Below are positions 50,614 to 61,509 of a stretch of 64,000 bases of DNA, in pieces (position 1 is the first letter of the stretch; every line of letters starts with the position of its first letter). The stretch is taken from positions 17,108,339 to 17,172,338 of the forward strand of contig NC_054871.1 of the NCBI RefSeq assembly GCF_018320785.1. Direction: 5' to 3'. The DNA is from Cheilinus undulatus (Eukaryota > Chordata > Actinopteri > Labriformes > Labridae). The position numbers were made by a program, and so were the translations under genes. The notes beneath the pieces are model-generated. The model searched no databases. It worked only from the letters and a program-made list of their open reading frames with translations, and was not told where the DNA came from.

Positions 50614-53600
50614 ATCCTTGCAGCTGTCAAGCCAGAGGGTGGTGAGTAAGCACAATTTCTGTTCGAAGACGAGATACTTCTGAGCTGAAGGCTGTACAGG
50701 GTGGGTGATGGTGGTGTTGGTGGGGGGTGTGGGGGTGCCTGCCTGCCTGCCTGCCTGCTCGATGGTTTAACAGCTAAGACCCGTCATCCAGGAGGGCAGG
50801 CCTGGAGATGGATTGTGTACATACTGAGGAGACTTGGCCTGAGGCCTGGAGAGCAATCTTTAACCTGGGATCTCAATTATTTATTGGAGGCTCATTGTGT
50901 GCACAGAGCATGACAGCTACCACCTCACAGCTGGTGAGCGCCATCCATCATGGTCTCTACTTATCAGCACAGACTGTTAGTCTGATAAAATCTGATTAAA
51001 GATTATCAAACTGTCTTTGTTTGGAACATATTTTCCACCTTTTTTTTTTTACACATGTAGATCCTCCGTTTACATTTATGACACAAACATATGTATTTAA
51101 CCTGTTGACCTGTCGTACCGCCACTGTTTATTTTGAACGGTGCATTTGGCTGGAGGCTTGTTTTAGCAAATATCAGATATTGGTTGTACATCAAAAAGCT
51201 ACTCTGAGGATTTTATAACAGGTTATAAAATAGAATTAAATGAATAAAAATGCCTCTTTATGACCTAAAAAAAGTTATAAGAAGAAAAGACAATCAGTGA
51301 CCAGATGAATTATTTCTATGAGGGATTTTGAAGTACCTGCAACTATTGCACCAGGGTAGGTGTCACAAATTTATTAACATCATGCTAATATTATACTATA
51401 TTGTGACTGATCCAGAGCTGAGCAAGCACAACCTCACCATCGAGAGGACGCCACAGACAAAGCTGGAACCCTAAAGAAGAAATACTGTGCACCCACTGCA
51501 GCCAACCAGAGGTGGAAACAGCGCTGCACATTCTAACTACCTGTCCTTTGTACAAAGACATTAGAGACAAATTCCTTCCACTTTTCACCAGCAAACCGAA
51601 CACAGAAACTTCTGTATCTGCTGGGTGAAGTTCAACAGTGTGCAAATGCTGCAGCACATTACATGAGCTATTGTGATCAGCAGAGAGCCTCAAACACCAT
51701 GCAACCACAATAAACAGCATACATATAAAAAAATTTATAAAAATCATAGAATTTCTGAATTTTTGTACAATAATTTGACAGTTAAACCCCAAATTTTGAT
51801 ACATCTATCAGTTTTAATATATTTTTTTCTGTTATTAATGATTATAATATATTTGTACACTGGTAAACTGATGTTATCCATGCCAATAAAGCTTGATGAT
51901 TTGAAATAAACTGAACTGAATTAAACTGAATTAATATGGTAAATGGACTTGATCTTGCAAAGCCTTTTTCTACAGTAGTTGGCTACCACAGATCTCAGAT
52001 GCCCCGCCCCCATTAGACCACTACGGTGAAACGCCGCATCTGTCAGAATGTAAATACATGCTTACATTTCTAAAATAAAATGGGATTAAACTTCCAGGTA
52101 GGGGTGGTTGAGATAAGGGTCAGGCTATCAAGAGTTAAAGTCAAATGCCTGACCTGCAAAACCTAATCACAAAACAAGTACCTTAGCCAAGTAAACAATC
52201 AGCTTAAAGGATAAAAGCTTGTCCTCCATTAAAACACATTAACACAGCTAACATAGCTAAGGCTAAGCTGTGTTAGCTAAAAAACTAATGTAGTTAAAGC
52301 TAAAGCTAACAAAGCTACAATAGCTACACACACTGTGTGACTAATGTAGTTAAAGCTAAAGCTAACAAAGCTACTTTAGCTACACACACTATGTAACTAA
52401 TGTAGTTAAAGCTAAAGCTAACAAAGCTACATAAGGGATGTTAGATACTCCTGTGTTTGCTTAAACTAGACCCTTTTTGGAAGTGGTAACAGTGGCTCGC
52501 TTTAGCTTTGTTAGTTTTAGCTAACGCTATCATAGCTACAAACACCCTCCAACCAGTTCTAAACATTGAAGTTCTTCCCTTTCTTTAGGAGTTTAGGACT
52601 TTGATTTTTAGTGACTGTGTTTCACATATCAGCTGTTTTATTTGATTTCAGGTCATATTTATTTGTGGCTGTGTCGTTCTCAGTGATTGTTTCTATATAC
52701 TTTGTTTTACTGTGCGTGGTTTTAATGTGCTTGTGATCTCGATGGCTTTGGAAATAAGGGAAACCTGAATGTCCTATCAAATATACCTTAAATAAAGGTT
52801 TGAAAAGAAATGAAATAATGGCTTATGTCTAACATAGTAACATTGTTAAGCATGTTACTAGAAAAGCTAAGTTTGCTTAAGCTAAAGCTAACAAAGCTTA
52901 AGCAAGCCATATAACTAAAAAAAAAACAGGTCTATACATGAATCAATTCTGGATTAGACACTGGATCTTTATTTCAGTCTGTAATGTTTACAATGTTTTT
53001 TTTTCAATAAATGTAACTGCCAGATTATTATGAATAGAGTTGGGAAAAAAACAGCTAAAAGTTGTACTGTCAAATTGCCTCCCTTCTGTTCTGACAGATG
53101 CAGTGTTTCACAGTAGTGGTTGAAGATCTGTGGTCTGCAGCCAGGACCCTCTCAGCATCTGGCAAAGGACACATCAGCATGTGACGGCAGGAACCGTGGA
53201 TTGTACCCCCAAACCTTTTGGTTGAGAAACGGCGGACTCTTCTGCGGATGCATAATCATTCCAAAATTACCTTTTTTCTGCACTTTCCATGTAAGATATT
53301 CCCCACATCTGACCACTGACAATTTTAGGCCATTAAAGGAGTGCTAAAGAACCCCTAAATTTCCCCTTCAACTCAGCAGGAGGCTTGAACAAGACAAGAC
53401 TCCTCAAAAAGATGAGATTTACCCCTTTGTCAACAAGAGGGAGCCAAAATCAACACAAACTGAAAGCTTCTCACAGGAGCTTTAGGACATCAGACAGCTT
53501 TGTGCAGACATGGTAACATGGATTGACTTTGTAGAGTCTGACCGTAATGCCATGGTCAAACAGTAGGCCATATAGATTATTGTAGCATACAGCTGCTGCA

Positions 53601-54936
53601 TACACTTCAAGTGTATTGTAAAGTGTCCAGTGGACTGAGTGAATATTCTTGTCCCTAAACCTAAGTGTCTCTAAAAGTTTAATCTATGAGGATATTTTCT
53701 GCTTTAATAAATAAATCATAGTCTATTTAATCTTCCAGGACAGGATAGTGCTGTCACAGAGGAGCCTACCTGCAGACAGCACCTGGCTGCCTCAGAGGCC
53801 TGCTGCAGAGACGATTGCTGTGTTCTGTGTAAAGGTGGGTGGAAAAATCTTTTGAAATCATCAACAGCACTGAGGAGATAACCTAATTAATATCACCAGT
53901 GTTATCCACAAGTTCTGTTTGTCTGGATTTTGTTTTCATGCTGCACTGATTTATGAAAGTGGGATGAATATTCATCTCTCAAGCATGTATGCAAAGGGAA
54001 GGGGAAATATATCTGGAGGGGTCTGGGGGGTTTCTTATGTATTTGCTTATTTGTCAAATCTCACCCTGCTTTCTCCTTGTTGAGAATTAAAATTAGTCTT
54101 CTGCACCCTGCCATAAATCATTTTGCCTGACACTCATACAATAGTGGCTAAAATAACATTTATAAAGATTTAATCTTTGTGCTGATGGTCTCCTTTACCT
54201 TGTAGCACATAGATCCAATAGTATTGTAAGAGCCATTTAGGATTTGGTTTGACTGGATGATTGGGTAACACTGCAGGCATCTGAGGTGATAGGTGGAGAA
54301 CTAGCATGCATCTGGTTGGACTAATGTGGGCTTCTTTAGCCACGTTTTTCTTTGTTTTTTTTGTTTGTTTGCTTCCTTTTTAGGAAATAAACCATCCAAA
54401 TGAAAATCTTTTGCATGCAAGGACAATGGACTTCTTTTTACCTGCATACATTTAATCCCCAGTGTGTCCTCCCTGTGTAAAGTTCCCTATGTGGTACCCT
54501 TCCAGTGGGAAAACGCGCTAAGTGCGCTCTCGTGTGCATTCTCCGTGCACAAAATGCAATAAAGTGCCTGTGGGGAGTGAGACGATGAAACCTGATAAAG
54601 TGCACCATAAAGGGCACGTATTCAGTACAGTAGAAGAGGAAATAAAGTGCCATTAGCTCCTTGGTTAATGTTCATTTTCAGGTCAGGTCAGGTCAGGTCA
54701 GGTCAGGTCTGATATGGAAGCATAAACTAGTTTGGTATTTCGCCGCATCAGCCTTGGTCCTATTCTGCTCTGGTCTCCTGATGACCATCCTCCAGGCCTG
54801 CGCCAGGCCCGTGCCCCATCTCTCCAGGTATCCTCCAAGCTGCCCTCTCCACAACGCATACGGTCACCCCCAAGGTCTGGACCAGCCCACCAGTATTGGC
54901 AGCACTTTTGATTGCTTATCAAACAAATTATATTGA
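50614..54936 (+). CDS. Candidate small single-pass membrane protein, VOPP1/WBP1-like; partial, 5' end not found
   Basis: Two exons are well supported. Exon 53739-53834 (96 bases, phase 1 at both ends) reads EEPTCRQHLAASEACCRDD then CCVLC. It joins in phase to an exon starting at 54707 (or 54692) and ending at TGA 54934-54936, which encodes a membrane helix (WYFAASALVLFCSGLLM) and a Pro-rich tail (RYPPSCPLHN). A 28-base exon at 50614-50641 (ILAAVKPEG, phase 0 to 1) fits upstream but is weaker. The CCx3CC motif just before a Trp-Tyr-Phe membrane start is the layout of VOPP1; WBP1 and WBP1L have CCx4CC. Expected topology is a short lumenal or extracellular Cys-rich part, one helix and a cytosolic Pro-rich tail. 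No signal-peptide exon was found. It could also be a different short Cys-rich membrane family, or a decayed gene. The membrane exon might have a donor at 54828 instead of reading to the stop. Confidence 0.5.
51405..51945 (+). mobile_element. LINE 3' end with zinc-knuckle-like remnant
   Basis: Reads CTHCSQPEVETALHILTTCP followed by LYKDIR: the Cys-x2-Cys...His-x4-Cys block at the end of many non-LTR reverse-transcriptase ORFs. Then stops, and a tail CCAATAAAGCTTGATGATTT with an AACTGA-type simple repeat. Confidence 0.75.
51979..53143 (+). mobile_element. Non-autonomous DNA element rich in AGCTA words, copy B, with terminal inverted repeats
   Basis: The left end (51979-52049) and the inverse of the right end (53090-53143) share ACCACAGATCT, GACCACTACGGTGAAAC/AACCACTACTGTGAAAC and GCATCTGTCAGAA, so this is a TIR element. 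The interior has three copies of a 56-base tandem unit starting at 52284, 52340 and 52396 (ACTAATGTAGTTAAAGCTAA), and more AGCTA-rich stretches. No open frame. A second copy is at 5058-5996. Confidence 0.7.
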
Positions 54937-55680
54937 GTTTCTTATGTCAGGTATATAGATACAGGTATACTCTACCAACTCAGCAATGAACTCTGCCAAC
55001 TTATGAGCATGTTATGTCAGCTTAATGGCAACATGAAGTTTTAAGTTGGGCCTCTTAACTCAAAAAAAGCTGTGAAACTTGTTACTTTACTTTTTTACAT
55101 TTGGCCCCTATAATCATTTTTACAGTGCTCTATGCTCTCCCAGTGGGGAATACGTGGCAAAGATCCCTCATAGTGCCCTCCGAGTGTTAAAAATAAGGAT
55201 GCCCTCTCATTGGATAAAATGGGGTAAAATGCCCTTCAAGGTGCCCTTCAGCTGAAACACTGGCAGAGTGGTAAAACAACAACAATAATTAAATCACAGT
55301 AAATTGCCCATTAGGATGCACCTCCAGTGGCCAAAACATGATTAGTGCCATGCTGTGTGTGGACAAAATTAGATGAAGTGCCCCCCTGTGGCACCTGTCC
55401 AGAAAATGCAATAAAGTTTCATAAACTGGTCAGTATAAAGTTTATTTTTGCCGACCTTTCAGTGGTGTGGCTATCTTTTTAAAATAAATGGTAAAATAGA
55501 TCAAAATTTCTTGCCTGTTTATGCATTACAGGGACATAATAGGCATGATCACAATTATAAAATAATTTGATCTTAACCTGCTTGCACTGCCCCCCACCCC
55601 CCATACAGCAGGTGCCCTTTTATGATTTTAGCTCCTAACCCTCAAACATCCTGAGTATGCCACTGTCCGTAAATGTACAT
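54450..55680 (-). repeat. GGGCAC-type internal-repeat element, inverted, overlapping the candidate gene's last exon region
   Basis: Repeated words AAAGTGCC, GTGCCCTCC, ATGCCCTT and a C-rich block (CCCCCCACCCCCCATACAG, complement of the end seen at 12228 and 49759). The stretch 54660-54960 does not fit the repeat and holds the membrane exon. The two blocks on either side may be separate copies. Confidence 0.5.
54682..54706 (+). repeat. GTCAG pentanucleotide array at a splice acceptor
   Basis: Five GTCAG units directly after TTCATTTTCAG. Each unit ends in AG, so each is a possible splice acceptor. Only acceptors at 54691 and 54706 keep the frame with the phase-1 donor at 53834. Confidence 0.8.
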
Positions 55681-55914
55681 TGAAATCATAAATACACTGA
55701 AATGTTCACATTTATGAAGAGGGAAATCGTGTATTACCTGTACGAGGCTATTTTAAACTCATAAAACCTGCAGCCGAAATTGTGAATAGTTGTAATGTGT
55801 ATGTCAGCCAGCCCCCTCCCCCCGCCCTCCCTGTCTTTGTCCCTCCTCTGTAGTCGTCGGAGGAGCGCTCTCCTGTAGCCGCGCATCCTACTCCTTCACA
55901 GCAGCACCACCAGG

Positions 55915-55965
55915 ATGATTCTCCGCCGCACCGACAACCTTCACTTCACTTTCACACTCATTTAA
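55915..55965 (+). promoter_or_regulatory. ano8 upstream ORF 1
   Basis: ATG with a G at -1 and an A at -3 (CAGG context), 16 codons plus TAA: MILRRTDNLHFTFTLI. It would reduce initiation at the main ATG if included in the transcript. Confidence 0.45.
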
Positions 55966-56008
55966 CCCTTCACTCGGACCCACGCCGGCCGCCGAACCAC
56001 CTACACCC

Positions 56009-56086
56009 ATGCTTTGCCCTCCTGAGATGCGATACCACTGCACAGTTTCCCGGAGAATATCTTCACCTTCCGTCGCTCCTCGCTGA
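56009..56086 (+). promoter_or_regulatory. ano8 upstream ORF 2
   Basis: ATG, 25 codons plus TGA, ending 8 bases before the main start codon. It contains a second in-frame ATG (residue 7). Confidence 0.45.
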
Positions 56087-56094
56087 TAGAGAGC

Positions 56095-56260
56095 ATGCCC
56101 GACACGGGGGCCGGCGCTGCGGTCGCGGCGGCCGCCAGTGGTGCGACCACCGCCGGCGACGGCAGCGAGAGCTCCCGGCACCGACACCGAGCGCAGCAAG
56201 GGGACTCGGAGAGGCCGGAGCCGGGCGCTGCCCCGCCGCAAGCCTCCTCCGGTGTTCTGG
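56095..56260 (+). CDS. ano8: Anoctamin-8, first coding exon (partial gene)
   Basis: ANO8 is a TMEM16-family ten-helix membrane protein implicated in tethering ER to plasma membrane. This exon gives about 55 residues: Ala/Gly-rich at first, then His/Arg and Pro-rich, ending ASSGVL plus one base (G) before GTGAGT. Human ANO8 likewise starts with an Ala/Gly/Pro-rich low-complexity head ending ASGVL-Asp; the split codon starting with G would give that Asp. The call rests on this junction and on synteny, since ANO8, GTPBP3 and PLVAP are adjacent in human with the same relative orientations. The later exons with the transmembrane domain lie beyond the window. The ATG is the first one in this frame after the upstream ORFs. 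The teleost a/b paralogue is not decided. Confidence 0.85.
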
Positions 56261-57565
56261 GTGAGTCGAGAGAGTGCTTGTTTTGCTTTGGACGATGCGG
56301 TTTAGGGAGGAAGGAAGTGGGGACAGGTGATGTTGGGAAACGAGACAAACACCGCACCATCATACATCTCGCGGCACTGTTCTTTTGTCTGCACGAGGAC
56401 GTCCCAAAATTACCAATTGATTAGCCCACGGGCCTGTGAATATCTGGCTTTGACTCTCATGTTGTTGTAGCAGCGGCTTTTTAAAATAAGCTTATTAAAA
56501 TTATATTCCCTTTTAGGGAAAATGGCTACTTTCTGGCACATGCTAGTGTCTGGTGACCTTATTGTCTGTTACTGTATATTAGCCTATTTCCACACTAGTC
56601 CTATGGGTACTCATAGTAATTGCTCTATTTTTTCTCACAACAGTCGTATGGGCTGCTAGTAAGTTATGATTGGCTGCTGCTTTCTTTTAATAAAGGGGGT
56701 TTGTATTGTCTGTGAGGTCTGTGTGTCTCTCCTCCAGATATCAGGATGTTTATTAACTTCATGATGTCATCAGGGATTTCTACTGTCTACTACAGACTGT
56801 CTGATGCCTCAGTCTTAGCTGCCATGCTATTGGATACAGCAGGTGCATGTTTCTGTTATCGCAACGAGGTAAAAAGACATCCCTCTTACAATAATATTCC
56901 CATGATTTGATATCCTGGTATGTGTGGCGTGGTTTATATGTATTTAGACCACCTATTTTAGACAGGATAGCAAGCTTGTTGACATTCTACATCAGTCAAA
57001 GTACATTTGAATAGACTATATCATAGTTGTGACAACAGCGAGGGTTCTATTTTTGGAACAGACCACAGTATTGGCTGGGGTAGAGAGCCTCAGCTGCCGA
57101 GCCAGGCTTGTTTTCCTGCATGCAGGGTGCAGGGACAGACTCTGTGCTGCTGCTGCTGCAGAGTGATGCAGTGGAGCAGTGGGCTGTCAGCGGATAAGCG
57201 CTCCTTTCCACACTTGGTAGAGGTAACCTGAGCAGGTTGCTGCTGGCTAGAGAGGAGCCTGATGTCATACTGTTAAGAGGGTGGCAATGCTTGGGTCATT
57301 AAACGGGCCGCAGAAAGAGTGAAGGGTCAGCAAAGTGAGGATTAGTTCAGTTTATACTCTTAACCTGTGAGAGGTGAGACTGACCGCAAATATCAGCCCA
57401 CTAAGGTCGGTACAATTTTGACTCTTTTCTTTAGATCTTCAGTCAACCAAAAGCTGCCATGAGCAAAAAAAGAGACAGAGTACAGATGCATACACAAGCA
57501 GCATTTTTGTGTGATTTGGTGTAATTTGCCACATCTTTGTAACTATAGAATAAAAAATATCTAGG

Positions 57566-57760
57566 CATGCACAATATTATCAGAATGATATTGCTATCTT
57601 CAGATATGACATTTCTGTTGTACCACTCTGACATATTGGCTGTAAATGTCTACCTATATTGGTTATAATTATTGGTCATATTTCAAATAAGTTTTAGGTC
57701 TATGTGTATATATTGGTATTGATATTTGAATCAGCTAAAGTAAGATTTTTTTTACTTTTT
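57566..57760. repeat. Interspersed repeat with GCATGCACAATATTAT end
   Basis: Shares the GCACAATATTAT start and the TATTGGTATTGATATTTGAA-like and AGCTAAAGTAAG blocks with the repeats at 43906 and 18285. Confidence 0.5.
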
Positions 57761-58215
57761 TTCTGTTATCCTTGTACTTAAACACATACAAATAATGTTT
57801 GACTAATAATATTTTTTGGGCTGTTTTCCTTTATTTGAGAGGACAGCTGAAGGGAGACCGTAATGACCAGTGTGTTGAGGACTACAGCCTCTTTATGAGC
57901 TAAACTGGTGCCTGATGTTGTTTGAGTTCTTTAGATTCATACAAAAGTTTATAGTCCGGTATTTGTGTCTGCTACATGTAGAAGATAGAGATACATCGAG
58001 TGTGCCAATACTGAATCTACTGAAATTTAAGACAGTGATTTAGCCAATTGCCAAATTCTTGAATATTTCTTTTTGAATGTTAGACTCAGTGCCAACAGTG
58101 GAGGTAAACATCTCTTCATATATTCAGCAGCCAGGTGTACTAGCAGCTAGCATTATGCTGATTGGATACAACAGAGTAACATCTGCTACTGACAGTTCAT
58201 GCCACATTATTTTCA

Positions 58216-58405
58216 GATGGCCAGTGTTTGTCAAGCAGGCTGTTGCCGGTCACGCTCCCATGTACGCGAGCCGCTCAGGTTCAAGTCAGGGCTGCGGCTC
58301 TTTCACCCATGTTTCTTCTCACTCTCTCATCCCTGTTTCTGACGCTATTCACTATCCTCTTCTCAGAATAAAGGTTAAAAAGACCAAAATATATCTTAAA
58401 AAAAG
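58216..58405 (+). repeat. tRNA-derived SINE, copy 6
   Basis: Head AGATGGCCAGTGTTTGTCAA is altered at the A box. B-box region CAGGTTCAAGTCAGG, then body CTCTCATCCCTGTTTCTGAC and an A-rich end are clear. Confidence 0.75.
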
Positions 58406-58729
58406 GCTGATAACAGTGATAAACCGTTGCATTGGTGCAAACCTGAATAATATTTTACTCGAAATAAACCTTTAGGGCATCAGTGGTCTAATATGTCACT
58501 GTGTCCTTCAGTAAATTCAGTAAGATGCTGTACCTGGCAAGTGGAGGTGGTGGAGGGACTCACCATCACTACAGAGCATGAAGCTGATGTTCTGCACGGT
58601 GAGTTTATGGCGATTGCTGATGTCCAATGTTTGTCCCTAGTTGGGCCTTTGAGTAAATGTTCATGAAATGTTGATGTAGTGAATTGCAGCAATCATCCTT
58701 AACTGTAAGTTCAGGACAGCTCATCGGCA

Positions 58730-58975
58730 ATTTATGAAAAGACTAGAGAAGCACTCAGAGAGCGCAGACCTCCGCCATTAGCCCTGTCTCCCAATAGTAC
58801 AGAATCCTTCAAAAAGTTCCTGGATCCAGACACTCCTGGATCACTCCCAAAATCTAATTAGTTCTTCCTGAAAATTTCATCCAAATCTGTCCATGAGTTT
58901 TTGAGTAATGTTTCTAACAAACAAACTAACAAACAAACCCTGCTGATCACATAACCTCCTTGGCGGAGGTCATAA
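58730..58975 (+). repeat. LINE-associated 3' repeat
   Basis: TTCCTGGATCCAGACACTCC, GAAAATTTCATCCAAATCTG, TTTTTGAGTAATGTTTCTAA, an ACAAACAAACTAAC run and CCTCCTTGGCGGAGGT: blocks of a very common fish retroposon 3' region. Confidence 0.7.
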
Positions 58976-59667
58976 TAGTTGTACAGTTACAGCACTGGAA
59001 GCTTCATTTGTAACACTTTCTTGTGGATGTTGACTGGTGTTGAAAATAATCTCTTTCATGATGCAATGTGGTGCAGACATAGATGATTCTGCATCCATGC
59101 AGAGGCAGCTCATAATTGATGCAGACAGATGCTGCATGTGCTTTTTCTTGCAGCAGCTGGACCTACCGTAAATACTCAAATAGTGACCACCAGCTTCCCT
59201 TCTTAACACAGCTGCTTTCAATACATTTCAGTGGTAGTCTATTTTATATGGGGCAGCTTTTCTTGTCTGTGTGGTTGTCACACATGGTGTTACAAAACCA
59301 ATCATCTCCTTTGTTATGAGTGTGCTGGGTTGTCTACCTGGAAATACTCTCTAGAGTGTGGGGATACTGAGTGAGCTGCATCGGATTATCAGATAATGAA
59401 TTGTTGGCCTAATAATCGTAATCAAATTCTATACAGTATGAAGATACAAACATGAAAAAAGCAGTTGACAAATCTGCTTGCATGCTGTTTATACACCTGG
59501 ATGGCCCACTCAGATATCATATGTGTCAGGTAACGCTGAATTTAAATGGCTATGAATCAAAACTCAATACTTTTTTAATTACAGATCAAAATGCAGCGTA
59601 AATTCTCTGGAAGTAGGAAAATATAAAATGGGAATCATAAATATTGTCACAGTAAAGATTAAGCAAC

Positions 59668-59785
59668 TTTTTTGGGGGGGCTTTTTGCCTTTATTTGGAA
59701 AGGAGAGGACAGTAGATATTGTACGAAATCAGGGGGAGGTTGCAGCACATGTGGGGTAACCTTACTTTCAGCCCATCTGCACCAC
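59668..59785 (-). repeat. tRNA-derived SINE, copy 7 (degraded)
   Basis: GCTTTTTGCCTTTATTTGG, GGAGAGGACAGTAGATA and GGTAACCTTACTTTCAGCCC are the complement of the family body and head; the A box is mostly lost. Confidence 0.55.
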
Positions 59786-61509
59786 AAGAAGAACTTTCTA
59801 TAAAACATGGTATGGGTTTGGTATCACCAGCTCAAATTTCAGTAATGCATCAGCTTCAGACTTGTATAATCTCCAATACTCATATTTAAATAAATGCCCC
59901 TCTTGGGCATGGGTAAAGTTTACAAACTGTGATTGAGCCTGATATCGGTGAGTTTGGGATTATCATGTCCACAAGGGAGGGTATAAATTTCCACTCTTTT
60001 TAGCTGTGTATTAAATTGGATTTGATTTGGATTTATAAAGTGGACTAAAATATAGTAAACCATTACTTTGAAGTGTGAAGGGGGATATTACATGGTATTA
60101 AAATTATTTACAGATAACACTATAAAAGCTCTGAGTGTTTTACTACAGAACATCTAAATAAGATCAGGTGCAACTAATCCAAAAAGTTTTTCATCCAAAT
60201 AAGGTCTGCTGTTGGACTGCTCTTGGCCGGTTTTGTTAATAAAACTCAAAAAGCTCAGTCACGTCTACTATAATTCCAGATTATGATGGCATAACTGTGA
60301 AATTGGATACGTTTAAGGGGGTAGATACTTCTGCAAGGAGGTATTTTCGATGTAGAAGCACCCCCACCAAAAGATATCTCATAATAGAAATAAGACAAAC
60401 CTGGAGAAAAAGATAATGCACCCACTTTTTGTTTTTGGATTGCTGTCAAATCAAAGCAGCGCCTCCTCCCTGTTTTATTCTTATTTTGGAGAATATTGTG
60501 TCTGACAGTGACTCCTCAGACTACAGCCTTAGGGATGGCAAAACCTCTAAATTAAAACTGAAGATGACATGCAGTGAAGACAACGTGAATAATCAAGTTT
60601 GTTCAAGAATCGAAGCTACATATGGGATGTGTATCAGAGCAGGAGAGCGATGACTTCTTGCCCTCCTGCGCCCTCTTGCCTGTACATTTCTGTGCACGGT
60701 TCATGGAGTGAGGGATTGAGTTTGGAGACTTGAGTGGGATTAGCATGATATCATATATCCGCCTCCACACGTGTCAGTGTCAGTCAGCCAGCCCAGCGGA
60801 GAGTCAGGCTGATTTCTCCAGTCGAGATTTTGCTCACTGGAGGCCGGGATTGCTCCATTGTCTCCATTGCTTCACCACATTTTTCCTAATCCCCCCACAG
60901 TAGACCGGGATGACTTTCATCCTCTCAGCCATCTCCCTTTGTAGCTCAAACACTCACAAGCCGGCGTTTCAAAGATTAATTAAGCGTCCATCATCACAAA
61001 AAGTCTCACCAATTAGTTTGTGTTCCCCGTGAGGCCGGTGTTGATAAGATTCTGTGTTATGGAAATCAGGTCATGTAATTTGTAGTTGCCCAATCAGCAA
61101 GCGCCGTGTTTTAGATGTGGGACATTTTTTTAGGATATGTGATTGAATCTGTTCATACATTCCTGACAAACTGTGTGATTTTAAACTTGGTATGGTAAAC
61201 TAAATTATTTCATAAAATTTTAACTCTGTTGATAAGAGGTCTGATGCAAATACTAAAACTAAACTGGCCTCTTATACATCTTAAATTGTGCCTTTGAGTG
61301 TTGGAGGCATTTCAGTTGATGCAGCGAGCTGATAACATAACCAACCAGTCCCCAAATATTAACATAGATAGCAGAGGTTTTATATCATAATGTTTATAGA
61401 ATACTATATAGTATACTGTGTATTGTGTCTATCGTTTTGTATTACCTTGTCTCCATACTTATCTTATAGTATAACATATCATTGTCTTTTTGCAAGGGCA
61501 CCTACTGTG

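Larger units (their letters stand above)
55795..56330 (+). promoter_or_regulatory. ano8 CpG-rich promoter and 5' untranslated region
   Basis: A sharply GC- and CpG-rich block in an AT-rich region, surrounding the ano8 first exon. No TATA box, as is usual for CpG-island promoters. Two upstream ORFs (55915-55965 and 56009-56086) precede the main start. Confidence 0.7.

Noticed and set aside
53120..53347. 75-codon plus-strand frame
   Set aside because: It begins inside the right inverted repeat of the AGCTA element and has no exon borders.
56001..56363. Minus-strand 120-codon frame over the ano8 first exon
   Set aside because: GC-rich antisense shadow. The plus strand has the ano8 junction and synteny support.
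57007..57231. Cys-rich plus-strand frame in ano8 intron 1
   Set aside because: The Cys run comes from a CTG/TGC simple repeat. No splice support.
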